A stretch of DNA of 42,643 nt from Rhodopirellula sp. (GCA_012728855.1 JAAYEH010000654.1:1-42643); one strand, 5' to 3'. Positions 8,843 to 17,864 are shown, numbered from the stretch's first letter. Notes: generated from the sequence alone by a model not told the origin. Made by a program: numbers and translations.

Positions 8843-8985
8843 GATCGATTCAACTCCCGGGAAGTCCTGCTGCCGATGTTCGACGAACCCGATATTCTCC
8901 CCCAGTGTGGCAAGCAACGCAATGATTCCCCCCAAAGTACAGGAAACGGCTGGTCAAACGGGGAAATCCGATCAGAATAGATCGT

Positions 8986-9780
8986 ATGGGTGGCACACGT
9001 CTGCTATTGACACTGCTGGTTCTCGCGCTCGTCTCGATCAGTCTCGTTGTGGCGGTCGTGGTTCGCAGGGACGGCGCCGATTGGCCTGCGCCCGCGATCA
9101 TCGCACTGTACGCGCTCTCCTTCGGCCAAACCGGGCTCGCGGCGATCTGGATGGCCTTCGGAAAAGCCCCGCTTCCCTGGCGACTGCTGGCGCTCGTTCT
9201 CGTCACCGTGGGCTGGAGCCTGATGCTGCCCCGCGAGCAAGTCACGACCTGGAATGTCGCGTTGCTGTCGGAAAGCCTGGGCATTGTCGCCCTGTTGTCG
9301 CTCCTTCGATTGGAGGGGTGGCGACTGATTCTTTCCGGAAGCTGCCGATCGATCGAGACCACCGATTCCTCACGACAATCCCTTCAGTTCTCGATCAGCT
9401 ATTTGCTCGCCTGGACCACGTCGGCGGCGATGATTCTGGGAATCTTGCAGTACACGTTCGCCTACGACGCATTACCGACCGCTTTCCGCGTATGGCGGGA
9501 TATCGGCTGGCTTGCGGCAGGCCAGACTGCGCTGGCTGTCGCGGCAATCGGAGCCGCTCTGGGGTTCCACCGGGCTTGGGCACGATTGGCCATGCTTACG
9601 ATGGGATCGATTGCGTGCCTGGCGTCCTTTGGGATTGTCTCGCCGGGACCACCATCGGCCAATCTCGTCTTGTGTTGCCTGGAACTGCTGGGACTGCTGG
9701 CCGTGATGGCGGTCGTGCGAGTGGCCGGATATCGGCTGTGGCGGACGCGGTTGGCAGAAAAGTTGCTGGCAGACAAATGA
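8986..9780 (+). CDS. Polytopic membrane protein of unknown function
   Basis: 264 residues with about seven or eight hydrophobic segments, near residues 5-27, 36-56, 64-82, 90-108, 140-160, 172-193, 200-215 and 226-244. A hydrophilic loop containing SIETTDSSRQS lies before the fifth. I recognise no family or conserved catalytic motif. It starts divergently from the AroE-like gene and is followed 105 bases later by the PIG-L gene. The start at ATG 8986 has no strong ribosome binding site. Only its membrane location can be proposed. Confidence 0.65.
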   Translation: MGGTRLLLTLLVLALVSISLVVAVVVRRDGADWPAPAIIALYALSFGQTGLAAIWMAFGKAPLPWRLLALVLVTVGWSLMLPREQVTTWNVALLSESLGIVALLSLLRLEGWRLILSGSCRSIETTDSSRQSLQFSISYLLAWTTSAAMILGILQYTFAYDALPTAFRVWRDIGWLAAGQTALAVAAIGAALGFHRAWARLAMLTMGSIACLASFGIVSPGPPSANLVLCCLELLGLLAVMAVVRVAGYRLWRTRLAEKLLADK

Positions 9781-9885
9781 CGGCTGTGCCAGCTCACCCC
9801 CTTGGTCGGACAAAACTCCGTACTACAATGACTCTGCGGGCGCTGCTGCGAGAGTGAACCACCTCAAGACCTGATAGGCTTACCG

Positions 9886-10575
9886 ATGAGCAAAACCCTC
9901 CTGGCGATCGGCGCCCACTACGATGATTGCGTCTTCGGCATCCCGGGCATCCTGCTTGCCGCGGTGCGGAAGCACTACCGCGTTGTCGTTCTGAACATCC
10001 TCGGCGACTACGCCAACTGGTCGCCGGTCAAAGGACGCGAGCAACAGTTGCGAGAGAACAGCACGGAGTTGGCATGGCAGCGCGGCATCGAAATGCGTTT
10101 TCTCGATTACGCCTCCATGCACGTCGACGTCAACGACCGAAGCAAGCAGGCTGTGGCGGAAGTCGTCGCCGACGTCAAGCCGGACGTGGCCTTCATCCTC
10201 TGGCAGCACGACCGCCATCCCGACCACGAGGTCGCCGCCACGTTGAGCCGGATGGCCTTGCGGCAACCGGGCATGATTCTCGGCCGCGACGGCGTGCGAG
10301 GCACGAGGCGGATCTACGCCTACGACAACGGCCCGGGGCACACGATCGATTTCGAGCCGAACACCTACGTTAACATAACGGACGATTGGGCGGAGGCGAA
10401 CGAGTGGTTGGGACAGTCGATGGCCTTCGTAACCGACCGGCCCTACGACCCGCAGTCGCCCCACGCGGCCCAGAAGGTCAAAGAAACGCTGGCCCGCTAT
10501 CGCGGCCTGGCCTGCGGCGTGCAATACGCCGAAGCGCTGCGGGCCACCGGCGCCTACCCGCAAGAGATTCTGTAA
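9886..10575 (+). CDS. PIG-L/LmbE family zinc-dependent deacetylase
   Basis: 229 residues, the usual length for PIG-L family N-deacetylases, which remove acetyl groups from amino sugars or related glycoconjugates. The N-terminal motif AHYDDCVFGIPG (His11, Asp13, Asp14) matches AHPDDE, with Cys replacing the last Glu. The second metal motif is HDRHPDHE, with His111 and His114. The first motif's His and second Asp plus a His of the second motif normally bind zinc, while the first Asp acts as general base. There is no signal peptide, so it is probably cytoplasmic. It sits in a run of carbohydrate-related genes, which fits de-N-acetylation of a sugar released by them. Mycothiol or bacillithiol-type metabolism is an alternative. 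A palindrome starts 9 bases after its stop. Confidence 0.85.
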   Translation: MSKTLLAIGAHYDDCVFGIPGILLAAVRKHYRVVVLNILGDYANWSPVKGREQQLRENSTELAWQRGIEMRFLDYASMHVDVNDRSKQAVAEVVADVKPDVAFILWQHDRHPDHEVAATLSRMALRQPGMILGRDGVRGTRRIYAYDNGPGHTIDFEPNTYVNITDDWAEANEWLGQSMAFVTDRPYDPQSPHAAQKVKETLARYRGLACGVQYAEALRATGAYPQEIL

Positions 10576-10583
10576 ACTTCCCG

Positions 10584-10646
10584 GTAGGTTCCATTGCCGA
10601 AGAAACCTCGCAATAATGCAGATCCCGCTCGGCAAGCGGGATCTAC
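10584..10646. repeat. Palindromic repeat pair (GTAGGTTCC family, copy 1)
   Basis: A degenerate left unit at 10584-10607 (GTAGGTTCC, TTGCCGA, AAACC) is followed by a right unit at 10620-10646, AGATCCCGCTCGGCAAGCGG then GATCTAC, which is itself palindromic. The layout matches the copies at 36195-36256 and 40845-40954. It begins 9 bases after the PIG-L stop codon. Confidence 0.75.
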
Positions 10647-10741
10647 CACGGAGGGCGGCTTGACAGGACCGGCCGGCTTCGTGCAGGATACGTAACGATC
10701 TTTAGCGGCCAATGACTCAACGGTCCGAAAGAAGGTGCCTT

Positions 10742-11263
10742 ATGCTCTGTCCCCATTGCACCCATGCCCTGCGAACGATTCAATACGAAGGCGTCGAGAT
10801 CGAGACATGCGACGGCTGCGGAGGCGAGTGGCTCGATGACGGCGAGTTGGGCAAGATCGTCCGAATTCGCGAGGTGCGGTTTGATGGCAACCAGCGTCGA
10901 GCCGTTGCCGAAGCGACGGCCATCACGCCCGTAAAACTCGAAAAGGTCGATCGCGATCTCACCTGCCCGAAGTGCGGCGGCACAACCGACGCCTTGAACT
11001 ACGGCGGCGATACCGGCATCATCATCGACCGCTGCACGAGCTGCCGGGGGCTGTGGCTGGACGGCGCGGAACTGGAGAAGATCCAGATGCTGGTCGAAGG
11101 CTGGAACGATCAATTGCCCGACGACCTCGCCCAATACGCCCCGATGCTTCATGACGTCTCGGCGCGGATGGACCGCGAGGACGACGTCGAGACGGCGCGA
11201 CTGCCGCTGGTCGGCCGCTACGTCAATGCCATGGTCAACCGCATTCTCGATTTCGGACGATGA
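10742..11263 (+). CDS. Tandem zf-TFIIB-type zinc-ribbon protein
   Basis: 173 residues from ATG 10742, which has AAGGTG just upstream. An earlier in-frame start at 10712 would only add ten residues outside the domain. Two zinc ribbons of the TFIIB-like type are present. The first has CPHC at the start, CDGC near residue 22 and GEWLDDGELGKI. The second has CPKC near residue 78, CTSC near 100 and GLWLDGAELEKI. This duplicated CxxC...CxxC plus W(L/I)D..EL pattern is typical of small bacterial zf-TFIIB proteins, whose function is mostly unknown. Its stop overlaps the start of the next gene by four bases (ATGA), so the two are probably translationally coupled. Confidence 0.8.
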   Translation: MLCPHCTHALRTIQYEGVEIETCDGCGGEWLDDGELGKIVRIREVRFDGNQRRAVAEATAITPVKLEKVDRDLTCPKCGGTTDALNYGGDTGIIIDRCTSCRGLWLDGAELEKIQMLVEGWNDQLPDDLAQYAPMLHDVSARMDREDDVETARLPLVGRYVNAMVNRILDFGR

Positions 11264-12186
11264 AGATGAAATATCGACTTCTGCTCTCAGCCGCATTCTT
11301 GATCGGCCTCTCCCCAATCGCTTCCGCCGAGGAAACGCCTTACGGCAAGGGGATGTCGGAGAAAAACAAGGAGCGGGTCTTCCTCGACGACATGGAAGAC
11401 ATTGCCGATTGGTCCAACGGCTCTCCGGACGAATCCACCCTTTCCGCCGACCGGGAGCACGTCAAGCAGGGCCAGCAATCCTTGCGGTTCGCCAACAAGA
11501 TCGACTACACCAAGGGGGAGGCGAACTACCCGATCGGCTGGCCGCGAACCGGAAAAGACCTGGGCAAAGAGAATCTGACCGATTTCTCCCCGTTCGATTT
11601 CTTCGAGTGCTGGGTCTTCGTGGAGACCTCGCGGGAGTCGCTCCCCTCCAAAGCGATCTCGGTCGGTTTCTATCACACGGGCCATAAGCGATCGACGCAC
11701 CTGCCGCTCGAAGTCGCCAAGAACGAGTGGACGAAGATCGTCCTACCCATCCCGAAGCTCCTCGATCCGTCCGATGTCCGGCGCATCCAGTTCAACATCT
11801 CCGAGTCGGACTACAAGCACGGCGACCGGGTCGACTTCTACATCGACGACATCGTGCTCACCCGCTACGTTGAGCCGGCGATTAACGAATTGGCCGTCGA
11901 TCGCAACGTACTCTATTGCGGAGATCGGAGCATCACGGCCGAGTATTCGCTGGTTGGCTCCAAGGGGATGGACGAGGTCAAGGCGGAATTGGCGATCGGC
12001 CGTGGCGATCAAGCGCCCGTGGCGCAAACCGCCGGCACAGCGGACCGCCGCGGCGACCTCTGCCTCCCAATCGACAAGCGTCTGGAACCGGGCGTGTACT
12101 GGGCTCGCCTCGCGTTGAGAGACTCCGCCGGCAAGCTGATCGATCGAAAGCAGGTGGACTTCCGCGTGATTGAAGGACCGTTTTAG
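11260..12186 (+). CDS. Secreted carbohydrate-binding-like protein
   Basis: 308 residues with a signal peptide (MKMKYRLLLSAAFLIGLSPI, cleavage likely after ASA). ATG 11266 is a possible alternative start. Residues about 38-205 read like a galactose-binding jelly-roll of the CBM type: FLDDMEDIADWS at the start, KQGQQSLRFANK, PFDFFECWVFVE, IQFNISESDYKHGDRVDFYI and IDDIVLTR at the end. A second Ig-like beta domain fills about 210-308 (LEPGVYWARLALRD). No catalytic motif is visible. It overlaps the zf-TFIIB gene by four bases and precedes a GH123-like gene, so it probably helps bind the polysaccharide attacked by neighbouring enzymes. Confidence 0.65.
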   Translation: MKMKYRLLLSAAFLIGLSPIASAEETPYGKGMSEKNKERVFLDDMEDIADWSNGSPDESTLSADREHVKQGQQSLRFANKIDYTKGEANYPIGWPRTGKDLGKENLTDFSPFDFFECWVFVETSRESLPSKAISVGFYHTGHKRSTHLPLEVAKNEWTKIVLPIPKLLDPSDVRRIQFNISESDYKHGDRVDFYIDDIVLTRYVEPAINELAVDRNVLYCGDRSITAEYSLVGSKGMDEVKAELAIGRGDQAPVAQTAGTADRRGDLCLPIDKRLEPGVYWARLALRDSAGKLIDRKQVDFRVIEGPF

Positions 12187-12201
12187 CAGTGGACAAGACA
12201 A

Positions 12202-12269
12202 GGGGTCGGGAGTCTTTTTTCCCGTGTCGGCCGCCCGCGGCCGACACGGGAAAAAAGACTCCCGACCCC
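12202..12269. repeat. Inverted repeat with 31-32-bp perfect arms (GGGGTCGGGAGTC family, copy 2)
   Basis: Arms at 12202-12233 and 12238-12269 are perfectly complementary, leaving a 4-base loop. The first 17 bases match the other family members. The inner part differs (CCCGTGTCGG instead of CCGTATCGG), and both arms changed together. It begins 15 bases after the carbohydrate-binding gene's stop and ends 28 bases before the next start codon. Confidence 0.9.
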
Positions 12270-12297
12270 CTCATCGCTCAATCAAAAGGAGCCTCCT

Positions 12298-14646
12298 ATG
12301 CGTGGTGTATTCGTCGGCCTGGTATGGCTGATCGTGGTGATGGGAACCCGCTTCGCCGAAGCAAAGGTGCATCTTTTTGACATGGGGACCGAGGAATCGG
12401 AACTGCGGCCCGGCTTCACGCGAGTGACGGCCAAGTCGCATTACACGCCCGAGACCGGCTTCGGCTGGCAAGGCACCGAGGGGCTGAAGGAACACTACCG
12501 GCATTTCAGCCGCGAGTGGGAGATGAACGAGAGTCGCGGCAGTAAGCAACCACCGCCGATCTACACCAACGAGATTACCTGCGATGCCGTGGTGGGCCGA
12601 GAGGCCGCCACGTTCCTCGTCGACCTGGAGCCGGGGCGTTATACGGTTTATCTTCTTTCCGGCCTCAGCGCCGGCTCGTCGCGCGACTACCACTGGTTCG
12701 ACGTCGCCGCCGGCACGGCCGCAGCGACGATCAAGATCCCCGGAGCGCACCGCTTTGAGCGTCGGGTTCTCGAGACAGCGGTAAATGGAAAGCAATTGGC
12801 TGTCGAGTTGTCGCCGCAGACCGACTGGATGCTGGCGGCCTTGCTGGTGTTTCCCTGCGACGAGGGATCAAAGGTTCGCGAGAAGCTGCTCGACGCTTTG
12901 GAAAAGGAAATCTACTTCTTGCCGCCTGATGTGGCGGAACAGTGGAAAGAAACTCGCCATGAGGACGACCGGCCGTTGCCGGAATTCAGCGACGCCGACC
13001 GTCGTCGCGGCTTCGCGGTGTTCGCGCGTCATTGGTCCGAAGTGATTTACCCCAACACCGTGCCACGGCAGAGCGAGTTGGATCCGCGGCTGGAGATATA
13101 CGCCTCGCCGGGCGAGTATGAACCGGTGACGATCACGGTCCACCCCGTGGAAGATCTCGCCGGCATCAAGGTCACGCCCGGCGAACTGCGCAGCGAAACT
13201 TCGGCGATTGCGTCCGATCAAATCGACGTTCGTTACGTGCGGTACATGCTCGTGCGGCCGAACTACTCGGCGTTCTTCTCGTATCACGTCGCCCCCGATG
13301 TCCTGGAGCAGCGAGAATCCGTCGACACGAAGCGCGGAGAGAACCAGCGGTTCTGGATCACCGTCAAGGTTCCCGACGACGCCCGGCCGGGCGTCTACAG
13401 GGGAACGGTCCTGGTGGCCGCCGGCGATGCGGCAGCGGTTGAAGTGCCTTTCGTGCTGCGCGTGCTCCCGATCAAGCTCGAAAAAGATCCCGAGCACATC
13501 TACGGCATGTACTATCGCGATCCGATGGAAATGCTCAGCGACAAGAACACCCCCGAGGCCAACGCCTACTTCCAGCGCAAGGCGGAGTTAGAGCGGCAGG
13601 ACATGATCGAGCACGGCATGAACTGCCATATCTCGGGCGTGTCGGGCTTGGACCGCGACGACGAGGGCAACTGGACGATGGACGGCCGCGACACCGACCG
13701 GCACATCGCGCTGGACCGCCGCTACGGCCTCGCCGACCGACCTCTGGTGATCCACTTTCCGGTAACCTGGTGGTATTCGAAGCTGGTCGATCCGCGCGGG
13801 ACCGGCAGCCACCTTCGCCTGGTCAAGCCCGACGTGCCCCAGGCATTTTTCGACGAGGTGACCAAAATGGTGCGAGTGATTGAGGAGACTCGCAAGAAGT
13901 ACGATTGGCCGGAGTTCCTCTATTATCCGATCGACGAACCGAGCACCAATCCCGACTCGGTGCGTTTCATGACCAATGTCTTGAAGGCCTGCAGGCAAGT
14001 GCCCGGCGTCCGCACGTACGTCACAGCCGATCCGACGCACGACCAGTTCGAGCCGATGTGGCCTTACGTCGATGTGTGGTGCTGCCAGCCGTTCGTCTTC
14101 GACCACGACAAGATCCGGCGGCTCAGCCGGGAGAAGAACATCGAGTTCTGGTGTTATCCCAACCACATCAGCGGCGAAAACGACCATACCCCGGTTCGCG
14201 GGGCGAGGATGAGCTGGGGCTTCGGTTTCTGGCGATCCGGTTTCAAGGCTTTGATACCTTGGATCTATGCCTCCGATGTCAGCGATCCCTGGAACTATCT
14301 CGACGGCACGGCGATGGACTTCGTCAACCGTTCCTCGCCCGACGGCGCGCCGATCCCGGTAACTCTCTGGGAAGCCTATCGCGAAGGGATCGACGACGGC
14401 CGCTACCTCTACACCCTCGCCCAACATTGCGAGCGCGCCGAATCCCAAGGCGGCCGCGCCGCCGAACTCGCCCGGTCGGCGCGGAAAGAACTGGCATGGA
14501 TTTGGGACTCCATCCAAGTCCAAGAGAAATACAAGTACGACGATCTGTGGAGCGGCCAGGACTTCGACGCCTACCGCTGGCTCCTTGCATCGCACATCCT
14601 CCAACTTCAAGCCGCCCTGCAGCCACCCGAGTCGAATAACAACTGA
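12298..14646 (+). CDS. Secreted GH123/DUF4091-like glycoside hydrolase
   Basis: 782 residues. AAAAGGAG about seven bases upstream fixes ATG 12298. The signal peptide is MRGVFVGLVWLIVVMGTRFA. Residues about 25-180 resemble a malectin/CBM-type sandwich (LFDMGTEESELRPGFTRVT). About 250-395 form the N-terminal beta domain of GH123/DUF4091 proteins (YASPGEYEPVTITVHPVEDL, RPGVYRGTVLV). A TIM-barrel-like domain follows, with YYPIDEPSTNPD. Asp546-Glu547 would match the Asp-Glu pair used by GH123 beta-N-acetylgalactosaminidases in substrate-assisted catalysis. The C-terminal signature is LWEAYREGIDDGRYLYTL. The link to amino sugars fits the nearby PIG-L deacetylase. The exact substrate is inferred only from the family. 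Confidence 0.8.
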   Translation: MRGVFVGLVWLIVVMGTRFAEAKVHLFDMGTEESELRPGFTRVTAKSHYTPETGFGWQGTEGLKEHYRHFSREWEMNESRGSKQPPPIYTNEITCDAVVGREAATFLVDLEPGRYTVYLLSGLSAGSSRDYHWFDVAAGTAAATIKIPGAHRFERRVLETAVNGKQLAVELSPQTDWMLAALLVFPCDEGSKVREKLLDALEKEIYFLPPDVAEQWKETRHEDDRPLPEFSDADRRRGFAVFARHWSEVIYPNTVPRQSELDPRLEIYASPGEYEPVTITVHPVEDLAGIKVTPGELRSETSAIASDQIDVRYVRYMLVRPNYSAFFSYHVAPDVLEQRESVDTKRGENQRFWITVKVPDDARPGVYRGTVLVAAGDAAAVEVPFVLRVLPIKLEKDPEHIYGMYYRDPMEMLSDKNTPEANAYFQRKAELERQDMIEHGMNCHISGVSGLDRDDEGNWTMDGRDTDRHIALDRRYGLADRPLVIHFPVTWWYSKLVDPRGTGSHLRLVKPDVPQAFFDEVTKMVRVIEETRKKYDWPEFLYYPIDEPSTNPDSVRFMTNVLKACRQVPGVRTYVTADPTHDQFEPMWPYVDVWCCQPFVFDHDKIRRLSREKNIEFWCYPNHISGENDHTPVRGARMSWGFGFWRSGFKALIPWIYASDVSDPWNYLDGTAMDFVNRSSPDGAPIPVTLWEAYREGIDDGRYLYTLAQHCERAESQGGRAAELARSARKELAWIWDSIQVQEKYKYDDLWSGQDFDAYRWLLASHILQLQAALQPPESNNN

Positions 14647-14744
14647 CGGTTGCCGAAGATTGAGCGGCGGCGCCCGGGAAAAACCTGAGTCCACGAAGGG
14701 AGAATCACGGATAGCCCGTCCGCGGCAAGCAGGGCTATACTATT

Positions 14745-16685
14745 GTGTTGCGGCCGGCCGAACAGGTCGCGCCGAGCAATTCCGAGGAGCAGCGACTTGG
14801 CGACATGGTGAGTTCTTTTCCCGTAGCATGGCCGCGTTCGGTGCGGGTGGCCGCCTCGCTGGTGAGCTTCGCCATTGTCTGCGGCATTTTGTACCTGGGA
14901 CAAGTGCTGCTGATGCCCATCGCTCTGGCGATCCTGGTGACCTTCATCTTGAATCCGGTGGTCACGAGAATCGAACGGCGATGGATGTCGCGAGTCCCGG
15001 CGGTGCTCGCGATCGTTCTCGCCGTGGCGGCTGCCGTGGGGGCAGTCGGCTATCTGGTCTTGAACCAGACCCGTATGCTGCTGAACGACCTGCCTGCCTA
15101 CCGGCACAACATTCGCGAAAAAGTCGCCGACATCCGCGGCGCCATCCGGGGCGGCGCGTTGGAGAAAGTTCAGGACACGCTCGATGAAGTCGGCAAGGAG
15201 TTGGAGGAGAATAAGGCGGAATGGGAGGAGAATAAGGGAAATCGCCATTCGCCGACCGATCCGGCGGACGAGAAACCGGTGCCCGTTCAGCTCACTTCCG
15301 AAACCGGCCCGTGGGACATACCCGAATCGTTGGTTCTCAGCGCTGCCCTGGGAGTTCTTGCCACGGCGGGCTTCGTTGTCGTGTTGGTGATCTTCATGCT
15401 CATCCAGCAAGACGATTTGCAGAGCCGCCTGGTGGCCATCGCCGGTCGCTCCTCGTTGGCGATCACTACCAAGGCACTGGACGACGCCGGGCGGCGGATC
15501 AGCCGATATCTGTTCATGCAGTTCATCATCAATGTCAGCTTCGGCGCGGCCGTCGGCATTGGTTTGTTCTTTCTCGGTATCCCCTACGCGCTGCTCTGGG
15601 GCCTCAGCGCTGCCGTGTTCCGCTACGTTCCTTATATTGGCCCTTGGGTGGCGGCACTGCTGCCGATCGCGGTCAGCCTGGTCGCTTTTTCCGGTTGGTG
15701 GCAAGTCGCGATGGTAGTCGCCCTCTTCGTCGTACTCGAATTGCTCAGCAACAATGTGATGGAACCATGGCTTTACGGCCAGAGCGTCGGGCTGTCGGCC
15801 GTGGCCATCATGATTGCGGCGGTGTTCTGGACCTGGCTTTGGGGGCCGGTCGGATTGATCCTTTCCACGCCGCTGACGGTGTGTCTGGTCGTGCTGGGCA
15901 AGTACATTCCCGCACTGGCCCTTCTCGACCGGCTCTTCGGCGAACGGCCGGAGTTCGAACCGGAACTGGCGCTGTACCAGCGTCTGCTGGCCCGCGACGA
16001 AGACGACGCCGCCGAGCGCGTCGAGGATTATTTGGCGGATCATACGTTCACCCATGCCTGCGACGATTTGCTTCTGCCGACACTCTACCTGGCCCAACGA
16101 GATGGGGTTCGCGGTCACGTTTCCGAGCCGGAGCAAGCGGCGGTGCTCCGCTCGCTGGAGGGGATTCTTGAAAACCTGTCCGGGCAGACCCGATCCGAGA
16201 TCGGCGCCGCGGCGGCTACGGCGGCCGACGAGAAGACGTCGCGCGTGCTCGTGATCGGATTCCCGGTTCGGGATCAGGGAGATGAACTCGCCCTGGAAAT
16301 GCTCCGCGCGGTGGTCGATCCGACAAACTGCGAGATCGAGGTTCTGCCGCACGAATTGTTGATTTCGGAGAAGCTTTCAAGAATTGCAGATCGAAGGCCC
16401 GCCTGTGTCTGCCTGGTGGCGGTGCCGCCGGGTGATGCCGTTCACATGCGGCGAATCTGCAAACGGATTCGGCGGCAGTGCCCGGAAACCAAGATCGTCG
16501 CGGGTCGGCTCGGTTTCAAGTCGATGTCGGAGCGGAACCGAAGTTTGCTTCGTGCCGCCGGCGCCGACCAGGTGGCGGCAACGCTGGAGGATTTGCACCG
16601 GGCGGTTGTACCCTACATTCAGTTTCACCAGTTCGTGCGTCCCTCGCAGTGCCAAGAAGGAGCGGTCGTCGATCGCATCGGGTGA
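14745..16685 (+). CDS. AI-2E family transporter (PerM-like) with C-terminal Rossmann-like domain
   Basis: 646 residues from GTG 14745, with ATG 14805 as an alternative start. Residues about 35-405 form the AI-2E exporter family fold: two N-terminal membrane helices (VRVAASLVSFAIVCGILYLG, LMPIALAILVTFILNPVV), a cytoplasmic stretch with a Glu-rich linker near 145-185, and later helices including RYVPYIGPWVAALLPIAVSL, NNVMEPWLYGQSVGLS and WLWGPVGLILSTPLTV, all typical. Members normally have 340-400 residues. Here about 240 more follow: a helical part, then an alpha/beta domain at about 498-610 (SRVLVIGFPVRDQGDELALE, VCLVAVPPGDAVHMRRICKR). The latter resembles a B12-binding or receiver fold but lacks the B12 His motif. 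The lipid-kinase gene starts 37 bases downstream. Confidence 0.8.
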   Translation: MLRPAEQVAPSNSEEQRLGDMVSSFPVAWPRSVRVAASLVSFAIVCGILYLGQVLLMPIALAILVTFILNPVVTRIERRWMSRVPAVLAIVLAVAAAVGAVGYLVLNQTRMLLNDLPAYRHNIREKVADIRGAIRGGALEKVQDTLDEVGKELEENKAEWEENKGNRHSPTDPADEKPVPVQLTSETGPWDIPESLVLSAALGVLATAGFVVVLVIFMLIQQDDLQSRLVAIAGRSSLAITTKALDDAGRRISRYLFMQFIINVSFGAAVGIGLFFLGIPYALLWGLSAAVFRYVPYIGPWVAALLPIAVSLVAFSGWWQVAMVVALFVVLELLSNNVMEPWLYGQSVGLSAVAIMIAAVFWTWLWGPVGLILSTPLTVCLVVLGKYIPALALLDRLFGERPEFEPELALYQRLLARDEDDAAERVEDYLADHTFTHACDDLLLPTLYLAQRDGVRGHVSEPEQAAVLRSLEGILENLSGQTRSEIGAAAATAADEKTSRVLVIGFPVRDQGDELALEMLRAVVDPTNCEIEVLPHELLISEKLSRIADRRPACVCLVAVPPGDAVHMRRICKRIRRQCPETKIVAGRLGFKSMSERNRSLLRAAGADQVAATLEDLHRAVVPYIQFHQFVRPSQCQEGAVVDRIG

Positions 16686-16722
16686 CGTCAGTAATATCCA
16701 TCCAACCAGCGGATATTGCCTC

Positions 16723-17661
16723 ATGATGACGGGCGTGCGAACCGTTCCCGCCCAGTCGGAATCGGCGGGCTGTGCGACTCACAGGCATCCCAGAGCGCTG
16801 GTACTGACGAATCCGCACGCCCGTCGCGTTCGCGAGCAATTGGATCTGGCGGTAGATCGCCTTTGCCGGCGCGGCTTCACGCTCATGCTGGCAACTCCCG
16901 AGCGGCCGACGCTGTTTCCCCAACTTATTCGCGACTATCGCGAGCAGGTGGACCTGGTCATCGTCGCCGGCGGCGACGGCGCGCTGAATGCCACGGCTGG
17001 CGCCTTGGTGGAAACTCGCCTGCCGTTGGGCATCCTGCCGTTGGGCACGGCCAATGATCTGGCGCGGACTCTCTCCATCCCAACGGACCTGGAGGGAGCG
17101 TGCGACGTGATCGCCGCCGGCCACACCCGGCGAATCGATCTGGGGCGGGTCAACGACACGTACTTCTTCAATGTCGCCAGCATCGGGCTGGGCGTATCGG
17201 TCACCCGGCGGCTTACCGGCGACATGAAAAAACGGTGGGGGGTGCTCGCCTACGCACTGACGGCTTTAAGAGCGATCTGGCAGTTTCGCCCGTTCCGTGC
17301 CGAGATCCGCTGCGACGCCGCGGTCTGGAACGCCCGCACGGTCCAGATCACCGTTGGAAATGGCCGCTTCTACGGCGGCGGAATGACGATTGCCGAACAC
17401 GCCGCCATCGACGACCAGCAACTGGATCTCTACAGCCTCGAGGTGCGGCACTGGTGGCACATTGTCGGACTTTTCTGGGCGCTGCGCAACGGGGCCCTTG
17501 CCGATCGTCCCGGGGTGCGGACCTGTTCGGGCCGGGAAATCACCATCCACACCCGCAGACGGCGCCGTATCAACACCGACGGCGAGATCACCGCCTCGAC
17601 ACCTGCCGTTTTTCGGCTCATTCCCGGTGCGATTACCGTCTTTGCCCCGTCAATCGAATAG
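16723..17661 (+). CDS. Diacylglycerol/sphingosine-kinase-like protein (YegS/BmrU type)
   Basis: 312 residues, the normal length for bacterial lipid kinases of the YegS/DgkB class, which phosphorylate diacylglycerol or related lipids. The start is ATG 16723 or 16726. Motifs in order are ALVLTNPHARR at the N-terminus, the nucleotide-binding loop VIVAGGDGALNATAGAL near residue 80 (the usual GGDGT has Ala for Thr), LPLGTANDLARTL near 108, FFNVASIGLGV near 148, and the beta-sandwich end INTDGEI near 285. The open frame continues leftwards inside the transporter gene but has no homology there. The 37-base gap to the transporter suggests co-transcription. Confidence 0.85.
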   Translation: MMTGVRTVPAQSESAGCATHRHPRALVLTNPHARRVREQLDLAVDRLCRRGFTLMLATPERPTLFPQLIRDYREQVDLVIVAGGDGALNATAGALVETRLPLGILPLGTANDLARTLSIPTDLEGACDVIAAGHTRRIDLGRVNDTYFFNVASIGLGVSVTRRLTGDMKKRWGVLAYALTALRAIWQFRPFRAEIRCDAAVWNARTVQITVGNGRFYGGGMTIAEHAAIDDQQLDLYSLEVRHWWHIVGLFWALRNGALADRPGVRTCSGREITIHTRRRRRINTDGEITASTPAVFRLIPGAITVFAPSIE

Positions 17662-17864
17662 ACCGACTCGTCGCGGCGGCAAATGCGAGGAGGGGGCCTC
17701 ATCTCCACACGGGACGATTTCCCGGAATGCCGTCCCATTGCCTTCTCGCAAAGCGTTATATTCATGGCTGGAATTCGCCTGGGCGGATATTGGTGCGCGT
17801 TTGACTGGAGACAAGACCGCCGCTGCGGGATGGGTGGGTAATAAACAGCGGATGGTGACATCCT

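Noticed and set aside
7956..9857. Plus-strand open frame of about 633 codons
   Set aside because: It is antisense to the AroE-like gene and out of frame with the membrane protein. Composition is Ser/Arg-rich without a family.
10660..10690. Promoter ahead of the zinc-ribbon gene (TTGACA at 10660)
   Set aside because: No acceptable -10 hexamer lies 16-18 bases downstream.
14607..16352. Minus-strand open frame of about 581 codons
   Set aside because: It is the complement of the AI-2E transporter and rich in His, Gln and Arg, as expected for a GC-rich shadow frame.
16240..16580. True cobalamin-binding domain on the transporter
   Set aside because: The DxHxxG motif is not present. RDQGDE stands in its place, so only the fold resemblance is kept as a hypothesis.
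16384..16722. N-terminal extension of the lipid kinase into the transporter gene
   Set aside because: The extension reads a different frame of the transporter's coding end. Kinase similarity starts only after ATG 16723.
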